A stretch of 35,210 nucleotides of DNA from Pseudomonadota bacterium (GTDB taxonomy: Bacteria; Pseudomonadota; Alphaproteobacteria; Paracaedibacterales; JAKBAR01). Below the pieces are notes generated by a model. The model was given only the letters and a program-made list of their open reading frames with translations, ran no database searches and was not told the DNA's origin. Shown here one piece after another: positions 16,204-23,835 of the stretch (its first letter is position 1; the number at the start of each line of letters is the position of its first letter). Made by a program: the position numbers and the translations under genes. The stretch spans positions 1-35,210 of the forward strand of contig JAKBAR010000010.1 in the NCBI GenBank assembly GCA_021808925.1, given 5' to 3'.

Positions 16204-17214
16204 ATGCTCTCTCATCGCTCTTATCCCACAACACGCCTTCGTCGTACACGGCAATATGATTGGCTGCGCGAGCTTGTCGCAGAGACACAGTTGTCCAAAA
16301 AAGATTTCGTGCTTCCGCTTTTTATCCGCACAGAAGAGGGCGAAAAACATATTAAAACCATGCCAGGTGTTTCGCGCTATACCCTCACAGAGCTTTTTTC
16401 TATTGTTGAGGAAGCGATTGCCAAGGGTCTTACATCGATTGCTCTTTTCCCCCATACGCCACAACATCTTAAAACAGAAGATGGCGTTGAGGCTTTGAAT
16501 CCGAATAATCTTGTTTGTTCTGCACTGAGGGAGCTTAAAAAGCGCTTTGGTCACGCCATTGGCCTGATCACGGATGTAGCACTTGATCCTTATACAACCC
16601 ATGGCCATGACGGTGTGATTGTAAAAGACCGTATTTGTAATCATGCAAGCAACGATATGCTTGTCAAACAAGCCCTCAATCAAGCCGAGGCCGGTGCAGA
16701 TGTTATTGCGCCATCAGATATGATGGATGGCCGCATTGGGGCGATTCGCCAAGCGCTTGACAAAGAAAACTATGATCATGTGTTAATCTTAAGTTACGCC
16801 GCTAAGTATGCGACGCATTTTTATGGACCCTTTCGCGATGCTGTGGGAGCAGGAGCGATTCGTCATTTGCAGAGTCAAAACCTTCAGCACAAAAAAACTT
16901 ATCAAATGGATTTTCGTAACAGCGATGAGGCTCTCCATGAAGCAGCCCTTGATCTTCAAGAGGGTGCCGATATGATTATGGTTAAACCGGCATTGCTTAA
17001 TCTTGATATTATTTACCGCATCAAGGAGAAATTTAAGGTTCCGATCTTTGCGTATCATGTAAGTGGTGAATACTCTGTGCTGAAAATGGCAGCCGAGCAA
17101 GGCATTTTGGACTATGAAAAAGCCCTTCTCGAGGTTCTTTATTCTCTTAAGAGAGCGGGTGCTGATGGTATTTTTACGTACGCGGCTCTAGATGCTGTAG
17201 GGCTTATTGACTAG
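16204..17214 (+). CDS. hemB: Delta-aminolevulinic acid dehydratase (porphobilinogen synthase)
   Basis: HemB condenses two 5-aminolevulinate molecules to porphobilinogen. The two active-site lysines are Lys201 (LSYAAKYATHFYGPF) and Lys261 (MIMVKPALLNLD). The metal region from Asp124 is DVALDPYTTHGHDG, with Ala, Asp and Asp at the positions where zinc enzymes have three cysteines, so this is the magnesium-dependent type usual in alphaproteobacteria. Length (336) is normal, and only four residues precede the conserved SYPTTRLRR start, which fixes the ATG at 16204. No ribosome-binding site precedes it. hemC and hemF are also in the window but not adjacent. Confidence 0.98.
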   Translation: MLSHRSYPTTRLRRTRQYDWLRELVAETQLSKKDFVLPLFIRTEEGEKHIKTMPGVSRYTLTELFSIVEEAIAKGLTSIALFPHTPQHLKTEDGVEALNPNNLVCSALRELKKRFGHAIGLITDVALDPYTTHGHDGVIVKDRICNHASNDMLVKQALNQAEAGADVIAPSDMMDGRIGAIRQALDKENYDHVLILSYAAKYATHFYGPFRDAVGAGAIRHLQSQNLQHKKTYQMDFRNSDEALHEAALDLQEGADMIMVKPALLNLDIIYRIKEKFKVPIFAYHVSGEYSVLKMAAEQGILDYEKALLEVLYSLKRAGADGIFTYAALDAVGLID

Positions 17215-17250
17215 GAAAAATAAGCGTAAAACCCACGCATCATTCGCATT

Positions 17251-18264
17251 TTATTCTTTTTCTTTCATATAATCTGCGAGTGTCTGAAGATCAATAAGCG
17301 CCTTAGGAAAGCTGCTCATATGGCCGTGATGCCACCATTTAAAGCGCTTTTTAGCCTCTTCTCCTTTGAGTTTTTTCTCCCCTAACTCAATCGTTCCCTC
17401 AACTGAGTTTTCTTTGAACACAGCTTTTTCATGATTTTTATCATAAATAATATAATCACCTATTTTCTTAGTATCGGGATTCCACACAATGGGATCTTGG
17501 CTTACATCTTTTTCTTCACTCTCTTCTTCATCATCCCAATTCATAACAAAAACATTTTCTTTCCCAAGTTTTTTTTGAATAATTTTTGCCATAAGGGGTA
17601 CAGGCGCTGTGATCATATAAAGTTTATTGTTATATAATTTTTTCATCACCTTTGCGGCAAAAGAATGAAGGTACATGGAAAGATCTGCATGGAGCGGGAA
17701 TCTTTTATCGTTATGATCCCATTCTTTCAAGGCTTCCAGCATATAGTGAAAGGATTTTGCAATACCCATATGCGATGTCATAGGTGCGTCGACATCTGTC
17801 AGCACACACACAACCATTTCAATATTTTCTGCTTTTATATCCTCAAGAGAACCGATCGGCGATTTACTTGCAAAGGCAACCCATGCTTCGTTATCCACAT
17901 AGCCATCTCTTAAAAGACTTTGGAATGTGTCGATACCATCACTGAATTTAACGCCCTCACCACTTCTGACAAGGCCCTCATATTTTTTATGTCTAGGAAG
18001 GTTTTTTTCTGCATCTTCGTATTGAATTATATAAGGTGGATTTTCTTTTTCTTTCCAAACATATTCATCGAACGCATATTTTTTCCAAAACGCTTGTCGT
18101 TTCTTACTCTGATCAATACGCTCCATCGCGAAATAAACACCGTCAGAGCCTTTTCCAGTCCATAAATTTTTATCGATTTGTTTGAAGTCACTGAGTATGA
18201 GCCCAAGCGCAGGATGTTTTTGGAAAAAACAAACTAGAACAACAAAAGAAAGAAGTATTTTCAT
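17251..18264 (-). CDS. Exported protein of unknown function
   Basis: The 337-residue product has a short signal peptide (MKILLSFVVLVCFFQKHPAL). The mature part is hydrophilic with aromatic-rich stretches (FKWWHHGHMSSF near the C-terminus). The region VVCVLTDVDAPMTSHMGIA, followed by HSFAAKVMKKLYNNKLYMI and VPLMAKIIQKKLG, is loosely reminiscent of the acetyl-CoA-binding half of GNAT acetyltransferases, but the pattern is weak and I do not assign it. An acidic insert (NWDDEEESEEKDV) follows. The gene is 66 bases downstream of mltA on the same strand and converges on hemB. It is probably real, given length and a clean signal peptide. Confidence 0.7.
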   Translation of the reverse strand: MKILLSFVVLVCFFQKHPALGLILSDFKQIDKNLWTGKGSDGVYFAMERIDQSKKRQAFWKKYAFDEYVWKEKENPPYIIQYEDAEKNLPRHKKYEGLVRSGEGVKFSDGIDTFQSLLRDGYVDNEAWVAFASKSPIGSLEDIKAENIEMVVCVLTDVDAPMTSHMGIAKSFHYMLEALKEWDHNDKRFPLHADLSMYLHSFAAKVMKKLYNNKLYMITAPVPLMAKIIQKKLGKENVFVMNWDDEEESEEKDVSQDPIVWNPDTKKIGDYIIYDKNHEKAVFKENSVEGTIELGEKKLKGEEAKKRFKWWHHGHMSSFPKALIDLQTLADYMKEKE

Positions 18265-18330
18265 TATTTTAAGGTGGGAGAATATTATTATTTAATTCTT
18301 ATATGTTATGCAAAAAATCTTAATAAAGCA

Positions 18331-19329
18331 TTAACACAAATCTTTCTTTGGACATAAAAAGCGTATTACACCGTCGTTTTTCAAATGCCCTGCAAGATTT
18401 TCAGCATCCTTTCCATGGCCACAAAAAAGGTCAAAGCGCATTTTTCCTTTAATCGCCCCCCCTGTATCCTGCGTGAGCGCTAGATTTCTAATCCGCTTTT
18501 TCGTTACAGGATGCTGCACCTCATAGGCAATTATCATCCCAAAAGGCCACACAGCCGCATCACAGGCAAGACTATGCATGGGCGTGAGCGGCAACTGCTG
18601 TGTGCCAATAGGACCAGAAAGTTGATCCCCTTGAAGAATTTCCTTAAAAAAAACATAAGATTCATTGAGGTGGAGGATATTTTCAATTTCCTGAGGGTGA
18701 TTATGCAGCCATTCCTTGATGGTTTGGAGCGACACGTGATTGGGGTGAATCGCACCACGTTCTTTTAAAACGCGGCCAATAGGTGTAAACGGATAACCAT
18801 TTTGTCCTGCATACCCCACACGCATGACGGTATGATTATCAAGCTCGATACGCCCCGACCCTTGAATTTCAAGAAAAAAAGCATCGACAGCATCCGTTAC
18901 ATAAACAAGCTCAAGATTTTTATTTTTGAGAGCTCCTTGATCAATCGCTTGACGGGAAAAATTTTTAAACGTGGGGATTTGGTAAAGGGGAGTGGGATAC
19001 GCAGCACTCTGTGTCAGTGATCCTTTGAGCGTGGGCTCGTAATAGCCTGTGAAAAAAGCCGCTTCATCAAAGCACATTTCCTCAAAAAAATGATTAATAA
19101 GAGGATATGCTTGGTTTTGATCAATGCCCTGCACAGCTTCGCAAAAAGTAAGCCAATTTTCATATTGACCAGGTGTAAAAAGAAGGATAGGAGCTTTTTG
19201 CGCGAGGTGCCAGGCACATGACTTTTGGAGTGCGTTAAAAAAATCCTGTGTTATACGTTTTTCAGAAAACAGAGGATTAGTCCCCGATGCTTGTCTTTGA
19301 TAAGTACCATACAGGATCAGTGTCACCAA
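18331..19329 (-). CDS. mltA: Membrane-bound lytic murein transglycosylase A
   Basis: MltA cleaves glycan strands of peptidoglycan to 1,6-anhydro products. The family blocks are present: FFTGYYEPTLKGS, LEIQGSGRIEL, RVGYAGQNGYPFTPIGRVL, and the C-terminal QDTGGAIKGKMRFDLFCGHG with the catalytic aspartate region. The start is unclear. The frame has only TTG (19329) and GTG (19326) as candidates inside the 3' end of timA, and no ATG. Just upstream, in frame, sits a hydrophobic LVSLLVTLILYG stretch that would suit a signal anchor, reachable only from a rarer start such as ATT at 19353. No lipobox is seen. Order recA-timA-mltA on one strand suggests one transcript. Confidence 0.9.
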   Translation of the reverse strand: MVTLILYGTYQRQASGTNPLFSEKRITQDFFNALQKSCAWHLAQKAPILLFTPGQYENWLTFCEAVQGIDQNQAYPLINHFFEEMCFDEAAFFTGYYEPTLKGSLTQSAAYPTPLYQIPTFKNFSRQAIDQGALKNKNLELVYVTDAVDAFFLEIQGSGRIELDNHTVMRVGYAGQNGYPFTPIGRVLKERGAIHPNHVSLQTIKEWLHNHPQEIENILHLNESYVFFKEILQGDQLSGPIGTQQLPLTPMHSLACDAAVWPFGMIIAYEVQHPVTKKRIRNLALTQDTGGAIKGKMRFDLFCGHGKDAENLAGHLKNDGVIRFLCPKKDLC

Positions 19330-19936
19330 GAGGCTTACTAAATGTCCACAAATTCACCATGCGAATGGCTATTTCCTCTGGATTATCCATAATTTTTCCA
19401 TCCGCATCATAGGTAATAAAACGCTGATAGCTTGTAAATTTTAGTGTGAGAGATGCAATGTTTTTCGTAATTTTAATGCTCTCGAGATGGGACTGAATCT
19501 CTCCAACAATTTCATTAGAAGTGGTTTGGTGCTGCGTAATGCGTTTATCAATAACCTCACAAAATTGTTTGAGAATAAAGGGAGCCAAAAGCATTTGAAG
19601 TGTTTCTTTATCCCCCTCTACAAAAGCTTTTGTAATTATTTCAAAAGCCATTTTTGAATTATCCATAAAATCATGCAATTGAAAATCAGGTTCTTTTTCC
19701 TGAATAAGGTGCAGTTCCTCCCAAAAAGGACTTTCTGTGATATCCAAATCCATATTTTCTGAAACAAGGGTAGGGCGCCTTGGAAGCTCCACTACATTAT
19801 TTTTTAAAGGCATCTCTTCACTGTCCTCAAAAGGATACTTTTTATCAAAGCCATCCCGATTGCCAAGAACTGACCATAATCTAAAAAACAAATACCCTGA
19901 TAAAAGAGCAAAAAAGAGAATTTCAATCATTGGCAT
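19277..19936 (-). CDS. timA: Tim44-like protein TimA
   Basis: The 219-residue protein has one N-terminal transmembrane segment (about residues 4-21) and a C-terminal Tim44-like domain (PF04280 type), the alphaproteobacterial relative of the mitochondrial import motor subunit. Visible family features are FLEGD-like FVEGDKETLQMLLAP, then FCEVIDKRI, SLTLKFTSYQRFITYDADG and a final VNLWTFSKPLGDTDPVWYLSKT. The role in bacteria is little known; the inner-membrane location fits. mltA follows with an overlap, an arrangement known in other alphaproteobacteria, and recA ends nine bases upstream. Confidence 0.85.
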   Translation of the reverse strand: MPMIEILFFALLSGYLFFRLWSVLGNRDGFDKKYPFEDSEEMPLKNNVVELPRRPTLVSENMDLDITESPFWEELHLIQEKEPDFQLHDFMDNSKMAFEIITKAFVEGDKETLQMLLAPFILKQFCEVIDKRITQHQTTSNEIVGEIQSHLESIKITKNIASLTLKFTSYQRFITYDADGKIMDNPEEIAIRMVNLWTFSKPLGDTDPVWYLSKTSIGD

Positions 19937-19945
19937 CCGCTTTTT

Positions 19946-20998
19946 TTATTCTGCAACACTTGCATCATTTCCACCCAAATCAGCACTGCCTGTCATCATG
20001 GCATCAGCCACATTGCTGGCATTGGCACGCACAGCTTTTTCGATTTCCTCTGCAATGGCGGGATTATCCTTAAGGAACTGGCGCACGGATTCTTTTCCTT
20101 GAGCGAGGCGCTGTGTGCCATAAGAATACCACGAACCCGATTTTTCAATCACCCCTGCTTTGACACCAAGGTCAATGAGCTCACCCATTTTAGAAACACC
20201 CTCGCCGTACATAATATCAAACTCAACAACCTTAAAGGGTGGCGCCATTTTATTTTTCACAACCTTGACGCGCGTTTGATTGCCGACCACATTTTCTTTA
20301 TCTTTGATGGCTCCGATGCGGCGAATATCAAGGCGAATCGTTGCATAGAACTTAAGCGCATTTCCACCTGTAGTCGTTTCAGGATTACCAAACATCACGC
20401 CAATTTTCTGGCGAATTTGGTTAATGAAAATCACAAGACAGCCTGTGCGTGAAATAGATCCTGCAAGTTTGCGAAGGGCTTGGCTCATCAGGCGCGCTTG
20501 AAGTCCCATGTGCGAGTCGCCCATATCGCCCTCAAGTTCTGCTTTGGGAACAAGCGCTGCCACAGAGTCCACGACCAACACATCCACAGCACCACTGCGT
20601 ACAAGGGTATCCGCAATTTCAAGGGCTTGTTCACCTGTATCGGGCTGAGAGATCAAAAGATCATCAAGATTCACACCAAGCTTGCGCGCATAGGACGGAT
20701 CGAGGGCATGTTCTGCGTCCACAAAGGCACACGTTCCACCTTTTTTTTGCGCCTCGGCCACAGCATGCAGCGCAAGAGTGGTTTTTCCCGAAGACTCAGG
20801 ACCATAAATTTCTATAATGCGTCCTTTGGGAAATCCACCGATCCCAAGAGCAATGTCAAGCCCCAGTGACCCTGTGGGGATAATTTCAGCATCCACCGCA
20901 CTCCCCTTTTGTCCAAGGCGCATGATAGAGCCTTTCCCATACGCACGATCAATTTGATTAAGGGCGGCCTCGAGGGCTTTTGCACGTTCTGCTGACAT
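19946..20998 (-). CDS. recA: Recombinase RecA
   Basis: RecA polymerises on single-stranded DNA for homologous recombination and repair. Walker A is G66-PESSGKT-73, the Walker B region is [14 protein letters not shown], and the DNA-binding loop signature is [22 protein letters not shown]. Length is 350 residues. The ATG at 20998 follows AAGGA. I found no alphaproteobacterial LexA box (GTTC-N7-GTTC or GAAC-type) between this gene and the divergent LRR gene, so SOS control is not evident from sequence. It heads a same-strand run with timA and mltA. Confidence 0.98.
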   Translation of the reverse strand: MSAERAKALEAALNQIDRAYGKGSIMRLGQKGSAVDAEIIPTGSLGLDIALGIGGFPKGRIIEIYGPESSGKTTLALHAVAEAQKKGGTCAFVDAEHALDPSYARKLGVNLDDLLISQPDTGEQALEIADTLVRSGAVDVLVVDSVAALVPKAELEGDMGDSHMGLQARLMSQALRKLAGSISRTGCLVIFINQIRQKIGVMFGNPETTTGGNALKFYATIRLDIRRIGAIKDKENVVGNQTRVKVVKNKMAPPFKVVEFDIMYGEGVSKMGELIDLGVKAGVIEKSGSWYSYGTQRLAQGKESVRQFLKDNPAIAEEIEKAVRANASNVADAMMTGSADLGGNDASVAE

Positions 20999-21149
20999 TT
21001 TTTAATTTTCCTTGGTTTAAGACAATACATGTAGTTTCAAGAGTAACCCTATGGACACTATATTTCAAGGGGGTGAATGTTTAAGATTGATCTTGGATCT
21101 TTTATCTGAGAGAGTGCCCTTGTGTTTTTTCACGATCAAAGGATCTATG

Positions 21150-21971
21150 ATGACCTATCTAGTTAAAATAATTAGTTTTTTTACGGTGCTCATGACGTTT
21201 ACGACGCTCCATAGCTCGCAGCCTACGGATAAGGAAATCCGCAAAAAAATCACTGAATACAACAATAGGAAAATCCAAGGGAATAAATATGCGTTATCTT
21301 TTTCGTATTTTGAAATGAACGCAGATCAAATTCTTCTTCTAAAGGATGTTGTTCAAAATAATAAAGATCTTAAAAAACTCGATCTTTATAAAAATAATCT
21401 GAAAGCGGAGGGGGTGAAAAATCTCGAAAGTATTCTTAATGGATCAAATCTTGAAGTCTTGGACCTGGGTTTCAATCAAATCGATATTAATGGACTTCCG
21501 TCGATTATAAAGATCATTCAAACAAATATTTATCTTAAAATCATCAACCTTGATTGGAATATTTTTGGTCCTACGGCTATAGAAATGTTGAGTGAAAACA
21601 TTCAAAACTCATCCCTTGAAGAGGTTCGACTAAAGGATGATTTTAAATATATGACAGATAAGAGTGTCAAGTTTATTCTAAAATTTCTTAGTAACAACCG
21701 AAAGATTAAAGAGCTATACATTAGGGGTGACAATATCGGCCCCGATGGAACTTTTGAAATTCTTTCCTATATCGATAAATATCATTACCCCCTTGAGATT
21801 ATACAATCACTTTCGAATACTTACGGCCCTGGGATTAATGAGGATAAAAATAAAAAGAACAAGGAGATGGTCCAGAAAATTGAAAAGACTCAAAAGATGG
21901 AGATGCACCAAAGCCAGGGAAAGTTTAAGGATTTTAAGCGGCGGTTCAATTTTAGGTTTTATTATACTTAA
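21150..21971 (+). CDS. Exported leucine-rich-repeat protein (LRR-RI type)
   Basis: The 273-residue product begins with a signal peptide (MTYLVKIISFFTVLMTF) and continues as ribonuclease-inhibitor-type LRRs: NKDLKKLDLYKNNLKAEGV, NLEVLDLGFNQIDINGL, YLKIINLDWNIFGPTAI, SLEEVRLKDDF and KIKELYIRGDNIGPDGT, about 28 residues apart. The tail is Lys-rich and ends in an aromatic FKRRFNFRFYYT. ATGs at 21147 and 21150 share AAAGGA upstream; spacing favours the second. The frame opens at 21051 but would bury the signal peptide. The protein is paralogous to the one at 25829-26686. LRR-RI proteins bind other proteins and are often secreted effectors of host-associated bacteria; the target is unknown. Confidence 0.85.
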   Translation: MTYLVKIISFFTVLMTFTTLHSSQPTDKEIRKKITEYNNRKIQGNKYALSFSYFEMNADQILLLKDVVQNNKDLKKLDLYKNNLKAEGVKNLESILNGSNLEVLDLGFNQIDINGLPSIIKIIQTNIYLKIINLDWNIFGPTAIEMLSENIQNSSLEEVRLKDDFKYMTDKSVKFILKFLSNNRKIKELYIRGDNIGPDGTFEILSYIDKYHYPLEIIQSLSNTYGPGINEDKNKKNKEMVQKIEKTQKMEMHQSQGKFKDFKRRFNFRFYYT

Positions 21972-21979
21972 TTATTTGA

Positions 21980-22000
21980 GAGAGGGGAGCTCCCCCTCTC
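21980..22000. terminator. GC-rich stem-loop between convergent genes
   Basis: GAGAGGGG (21980-21987) pairs perfectly with CCCCTCTC (21993-22000) around a five-base loop between the LRR gene stop and the convergent Lys/Glu-rich gene. T-runs are poor on both sides, so it may work as a processing or Rho-assisted end. Confidence 0.5.
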
Positions 22001-22001
22001 A

Positions 22002-22505
22002 TTAGTCAGAATCAGAATCGAAATCAGAGCTATTTTTCTTTTTCTTCTTAACAACTTTCTTTTTTTTATGATCAGCACCAGTGCCAGCAGTGGCAAGATT
22101 ATAAGAGTAGTCAGTGAAACGAGCGGTCGATGGACTCATAAAAGTATTTTGATTAAAGTAAGTGCGTCGATTTAACTCATTACCCACCTTATCTTTTTCA
22201 TACTCATCTAGGTAATCGTAATTTTTTTTATAAGTTTTAAAATCTTTGTTATTCCAAAAAGAATCTTTCTCGGGTGGCGTTGATCCCATGCCAAAAGCGT
22301 ATTTCAGAATCCTAGATGTTTCTTCATTTTTCTTTTCATTTTTCTTTTCATCTTTTTCATGAGTGGATTTTAGGTTTTTAGAATTTTCTTTTTCATTTCC
22401 CTCTTCTTTTTTATTCTCCTCAGACGCCAAAAGAGGTGGCGTTAAGAATTGAGAAAAAGTCAAAAACCCCACCGAGAAAATTATAGGCATTGTCGTTTTG
22501 TACAT
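22002..22505 (-). CDS. Exported Lys/Glu-rich protein with acidic-serine tail, PLLASEE type
   Basis: No family is recognised. The 167-residue protein has a signal peptide (MYKTTMPIIFSVGFLTF) ending in PPLLASEENKKE, then a Lys/Glu-rich low-complexity segment with repeated NEKK/DEKK units (about residues 35-65). A middle part rich in Tyr, Asn and Asp follows (FKTYKKNYDYLDEYEKD), and a tail of dense lysines (KKKKVVKKKKK) then SSDFDSDSD at the very end. The ATG at 22505 follows AGAGGA at six bases; TTG and GTG lie upstream in frame. Seventeen nucleotides of the PLLASE region equal those of the gene at 15716. The tail resembles eukaryotic nuclear-targeting and CK2-site sequences, but low complexity makes that weak. 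Confidence 0.75.
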   Translation of the reverse strand: MYKTTMPIIFSVGFLTFSQFLTPPLLASEENKKEEGNEKENSKNLKSTHEKDEKKNEKKNEETSRILKYAFGMGSTPPEKDSFWNNKDFKTYKKNYDYLDEYEKDKVGNELNRRTYFNQNTFMSPSTARFTDYSYNLATAGTGADHKKKKVVKKKKKNSSDFDSDSD

Positions 22506-22577
22506 CACACATCCTCTATTCAATCTGCATTGAATGCTCTAGTGAATAAGATCAAGGATTTTTATTGTCTACACAAG

Positions 22578-23441
22578 CTAAATTACTTTTTCCATCACGT
22601 ATGTTGGATACGCATCGTATGTATCATAAAGCGAGAGAGCATCATCCACGCAAGATAGTTGATGAATGCCACTTGTAATAAAAATCGAGTCAATCCCAGC
22701 ATTATTTGCACCCTTAATATCCGTGCGCAGCGAGTCGCCAATCATAAGAATTTTACCAAGGTCATTCGTGTGCATACGCTCAAACATTTTTTGATAAATA
22801 CTCACAAACGGCTTGCCATGATAGCGTACTGTTCCTCCCATTTTTTCATATTCCTTTGCTATTCGCCCGGCACAAAGCGCTTCACTTTCTCCAAAAAGAA
22901 CAATCAGATCAGGGTTTGCACAAATCATGGGCAGCTTCCGTGCCCTACCTTCCTCAAGTTCTGGCACATACATCTCAAGGGTATCCTCAAAGGAAAGAGT
23001 ACCTGTATTAAGAATAAAATCCGCATCCTCCAGAGGTGTATTTGTATAATTCTCAAGTGTGTCATAAAGGCTTTTATCTTTGTCAGGGCCCATGTGATAG
23101 AGCTTAGAACCAAGGCTTTTGTAAAAAGCATCAGGCCGGTCACGCAAGTGCTCAAACGTATCTTCACCCGATGTAAAAAGATTTGTATAGAGATCCAGGG
23201 GCACCCCACGATCAACAAGCTGTGCTTTTGCAGCATTCGTGCGGCGGGGTGCATTTGACAAAAAGTAAACAGGTTTCCCAAGGGTTTTTAGGTGCGTTAA
23301 GATCTCAATAGCCCCTGGAAAGGATGTCTTTCCATTGTGAACAACACCCCACAGATCAAAAATAAAAAAATCATAGTGATCGATAATTTCACGCAGGCTT
23401 TGCAGGGGGAGTGACTTTTGCTTTTTTTGAGGGAGATTCAT
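22578..23441 (-). CDS. HAD-IIA family phosphatase (NagD-like, TIGR01459 type)
   Basis: This cytoplasmic class IIA HAD hydrolase has motif I in FFIFDLWGVVHNGKTSFPGA (the DLWGVVH form of the proteobacterial TIGR01459 subfamily), motif II in YFLSNAPRR, a capping domain, the lysine of RYHGKPFVSIYQKMF, and motif IV in ILMIGDSLRTDIKGANNAGID. Such enzymes dephosphorylate sugar or nucleotide phosphates; the substrate is not known. The ATG at 23441 lies inside the upstream exported-protein gene, giving an overlap of about 53 bases; a GTG precedes it by one codon. It forms a tight run with that gene and hemC. Confidence 0.9.
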   Translation of the reverse strand: MNLPQKKQKSLPLQSLREIIDHYDFFIFDLWGVVHNGKTSFPGAIEILTHLKTLGKPVYFLSNAPRRTNAAKAQLVDRGVPLDLYTNLFTSGEDTFEHLRDRPDAFYKSLGSKLYHMGPDKDKSLYDTLENYTNTPLEDADFILNTGTLSFEDTLEMYVPELEEGRARKLPMICANPDLIVLFGESEALCAGRIAKEYEKMGGTVRYHGKPFVSIYQKMFERMHTNDLGKILMIGDSLRTDIKGANNAGIDSIFITSGIHQLSCVDDALSLYDTYDAYPTYVMEKVI

Positions 23442-23835
23442 CACGAGGCGTATCCTTTTTTAGGGTTGAGGGCGGCGTTATTTTTTCTGCATTCGGCTTG
23501 TCTTTGTCATTCTTTTTTTCTTGGTTTTGAGCGGCAGGTTGAGCCCCTGAAAAATGATCCACAATCCACTGTGCGGCTTTGAAACCTTTATCACAGCTCT
23601 GTCTTGAAAGATAGATTTCTTTAATATCCTCTGTTTTTTTAAGATTCAAAAGAATGGTTTCTAGGTGGACAATCATTCTTTTAAAGAAAGTTTGCGTTTC
23701 CCCGTCAAGGGACGACAGAGGCGCTTTTTTGAGACAATCAATATGTGCACTGCATTGTTCTACAGCCGTTTCTTTTGTCAGCGCATACGCTAAAGATATG
23801 GAAAAAACAAAAACAAAAAAGCATTTGATGATCAT
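23389..23835 (-). CDS. Exported protein with four cysteines and Pro/Lys-rich tail
   Basis: The family is not recognised. The 148 residues begin with a signal peptide (MIIKCFFVFVFSISLAYALT). The mature domain is helical with three cysteines (CSAHIDC and SRQSCDKG), then a proline- and lysine-rich, probably disordered tail from about residue 97 (TPPSTLKKDTPRDE onward). Its ATG overlaps the hemC TGA in the ATGA form (4 bases), and its Shine-Dalgarno AAGGA lies in the hemC end. Its 3' end overlaps the HAD-IIA gene by about 53 bases. The double overlap indicates co-translation with hemC and argues the frame is real. Confidence 0.72.
   Translation of the reverse strand: MIIKCFFVFVFSISLAYALTKETAVEQCSAHIDCLKKAPLSSLDGETQTFFKRMIVHLETILLNLKKTEDIKEIYLSRQSCDKGFKAAQWIVDHFSGAQPAAQNQEKKNDKDKPNAEKITPPSTLKKDTPRDESPSKKAKVTPPAKPA

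Noticed and set aside
21000-21149. LexA-binding site in the recA upstream region
   Set aside because: No GTTC-N7-GTTC or GAAC-type pair at the right spacing; SOS control cannot be claimed.
22659-23258. 199-codon plus-strand frame opposite the HAD-IIA gene
   Set aside because: Shadow of a gene with all HAD motifs; rich in Cys, Lys, Ile and His, with no domain or ribosome site.
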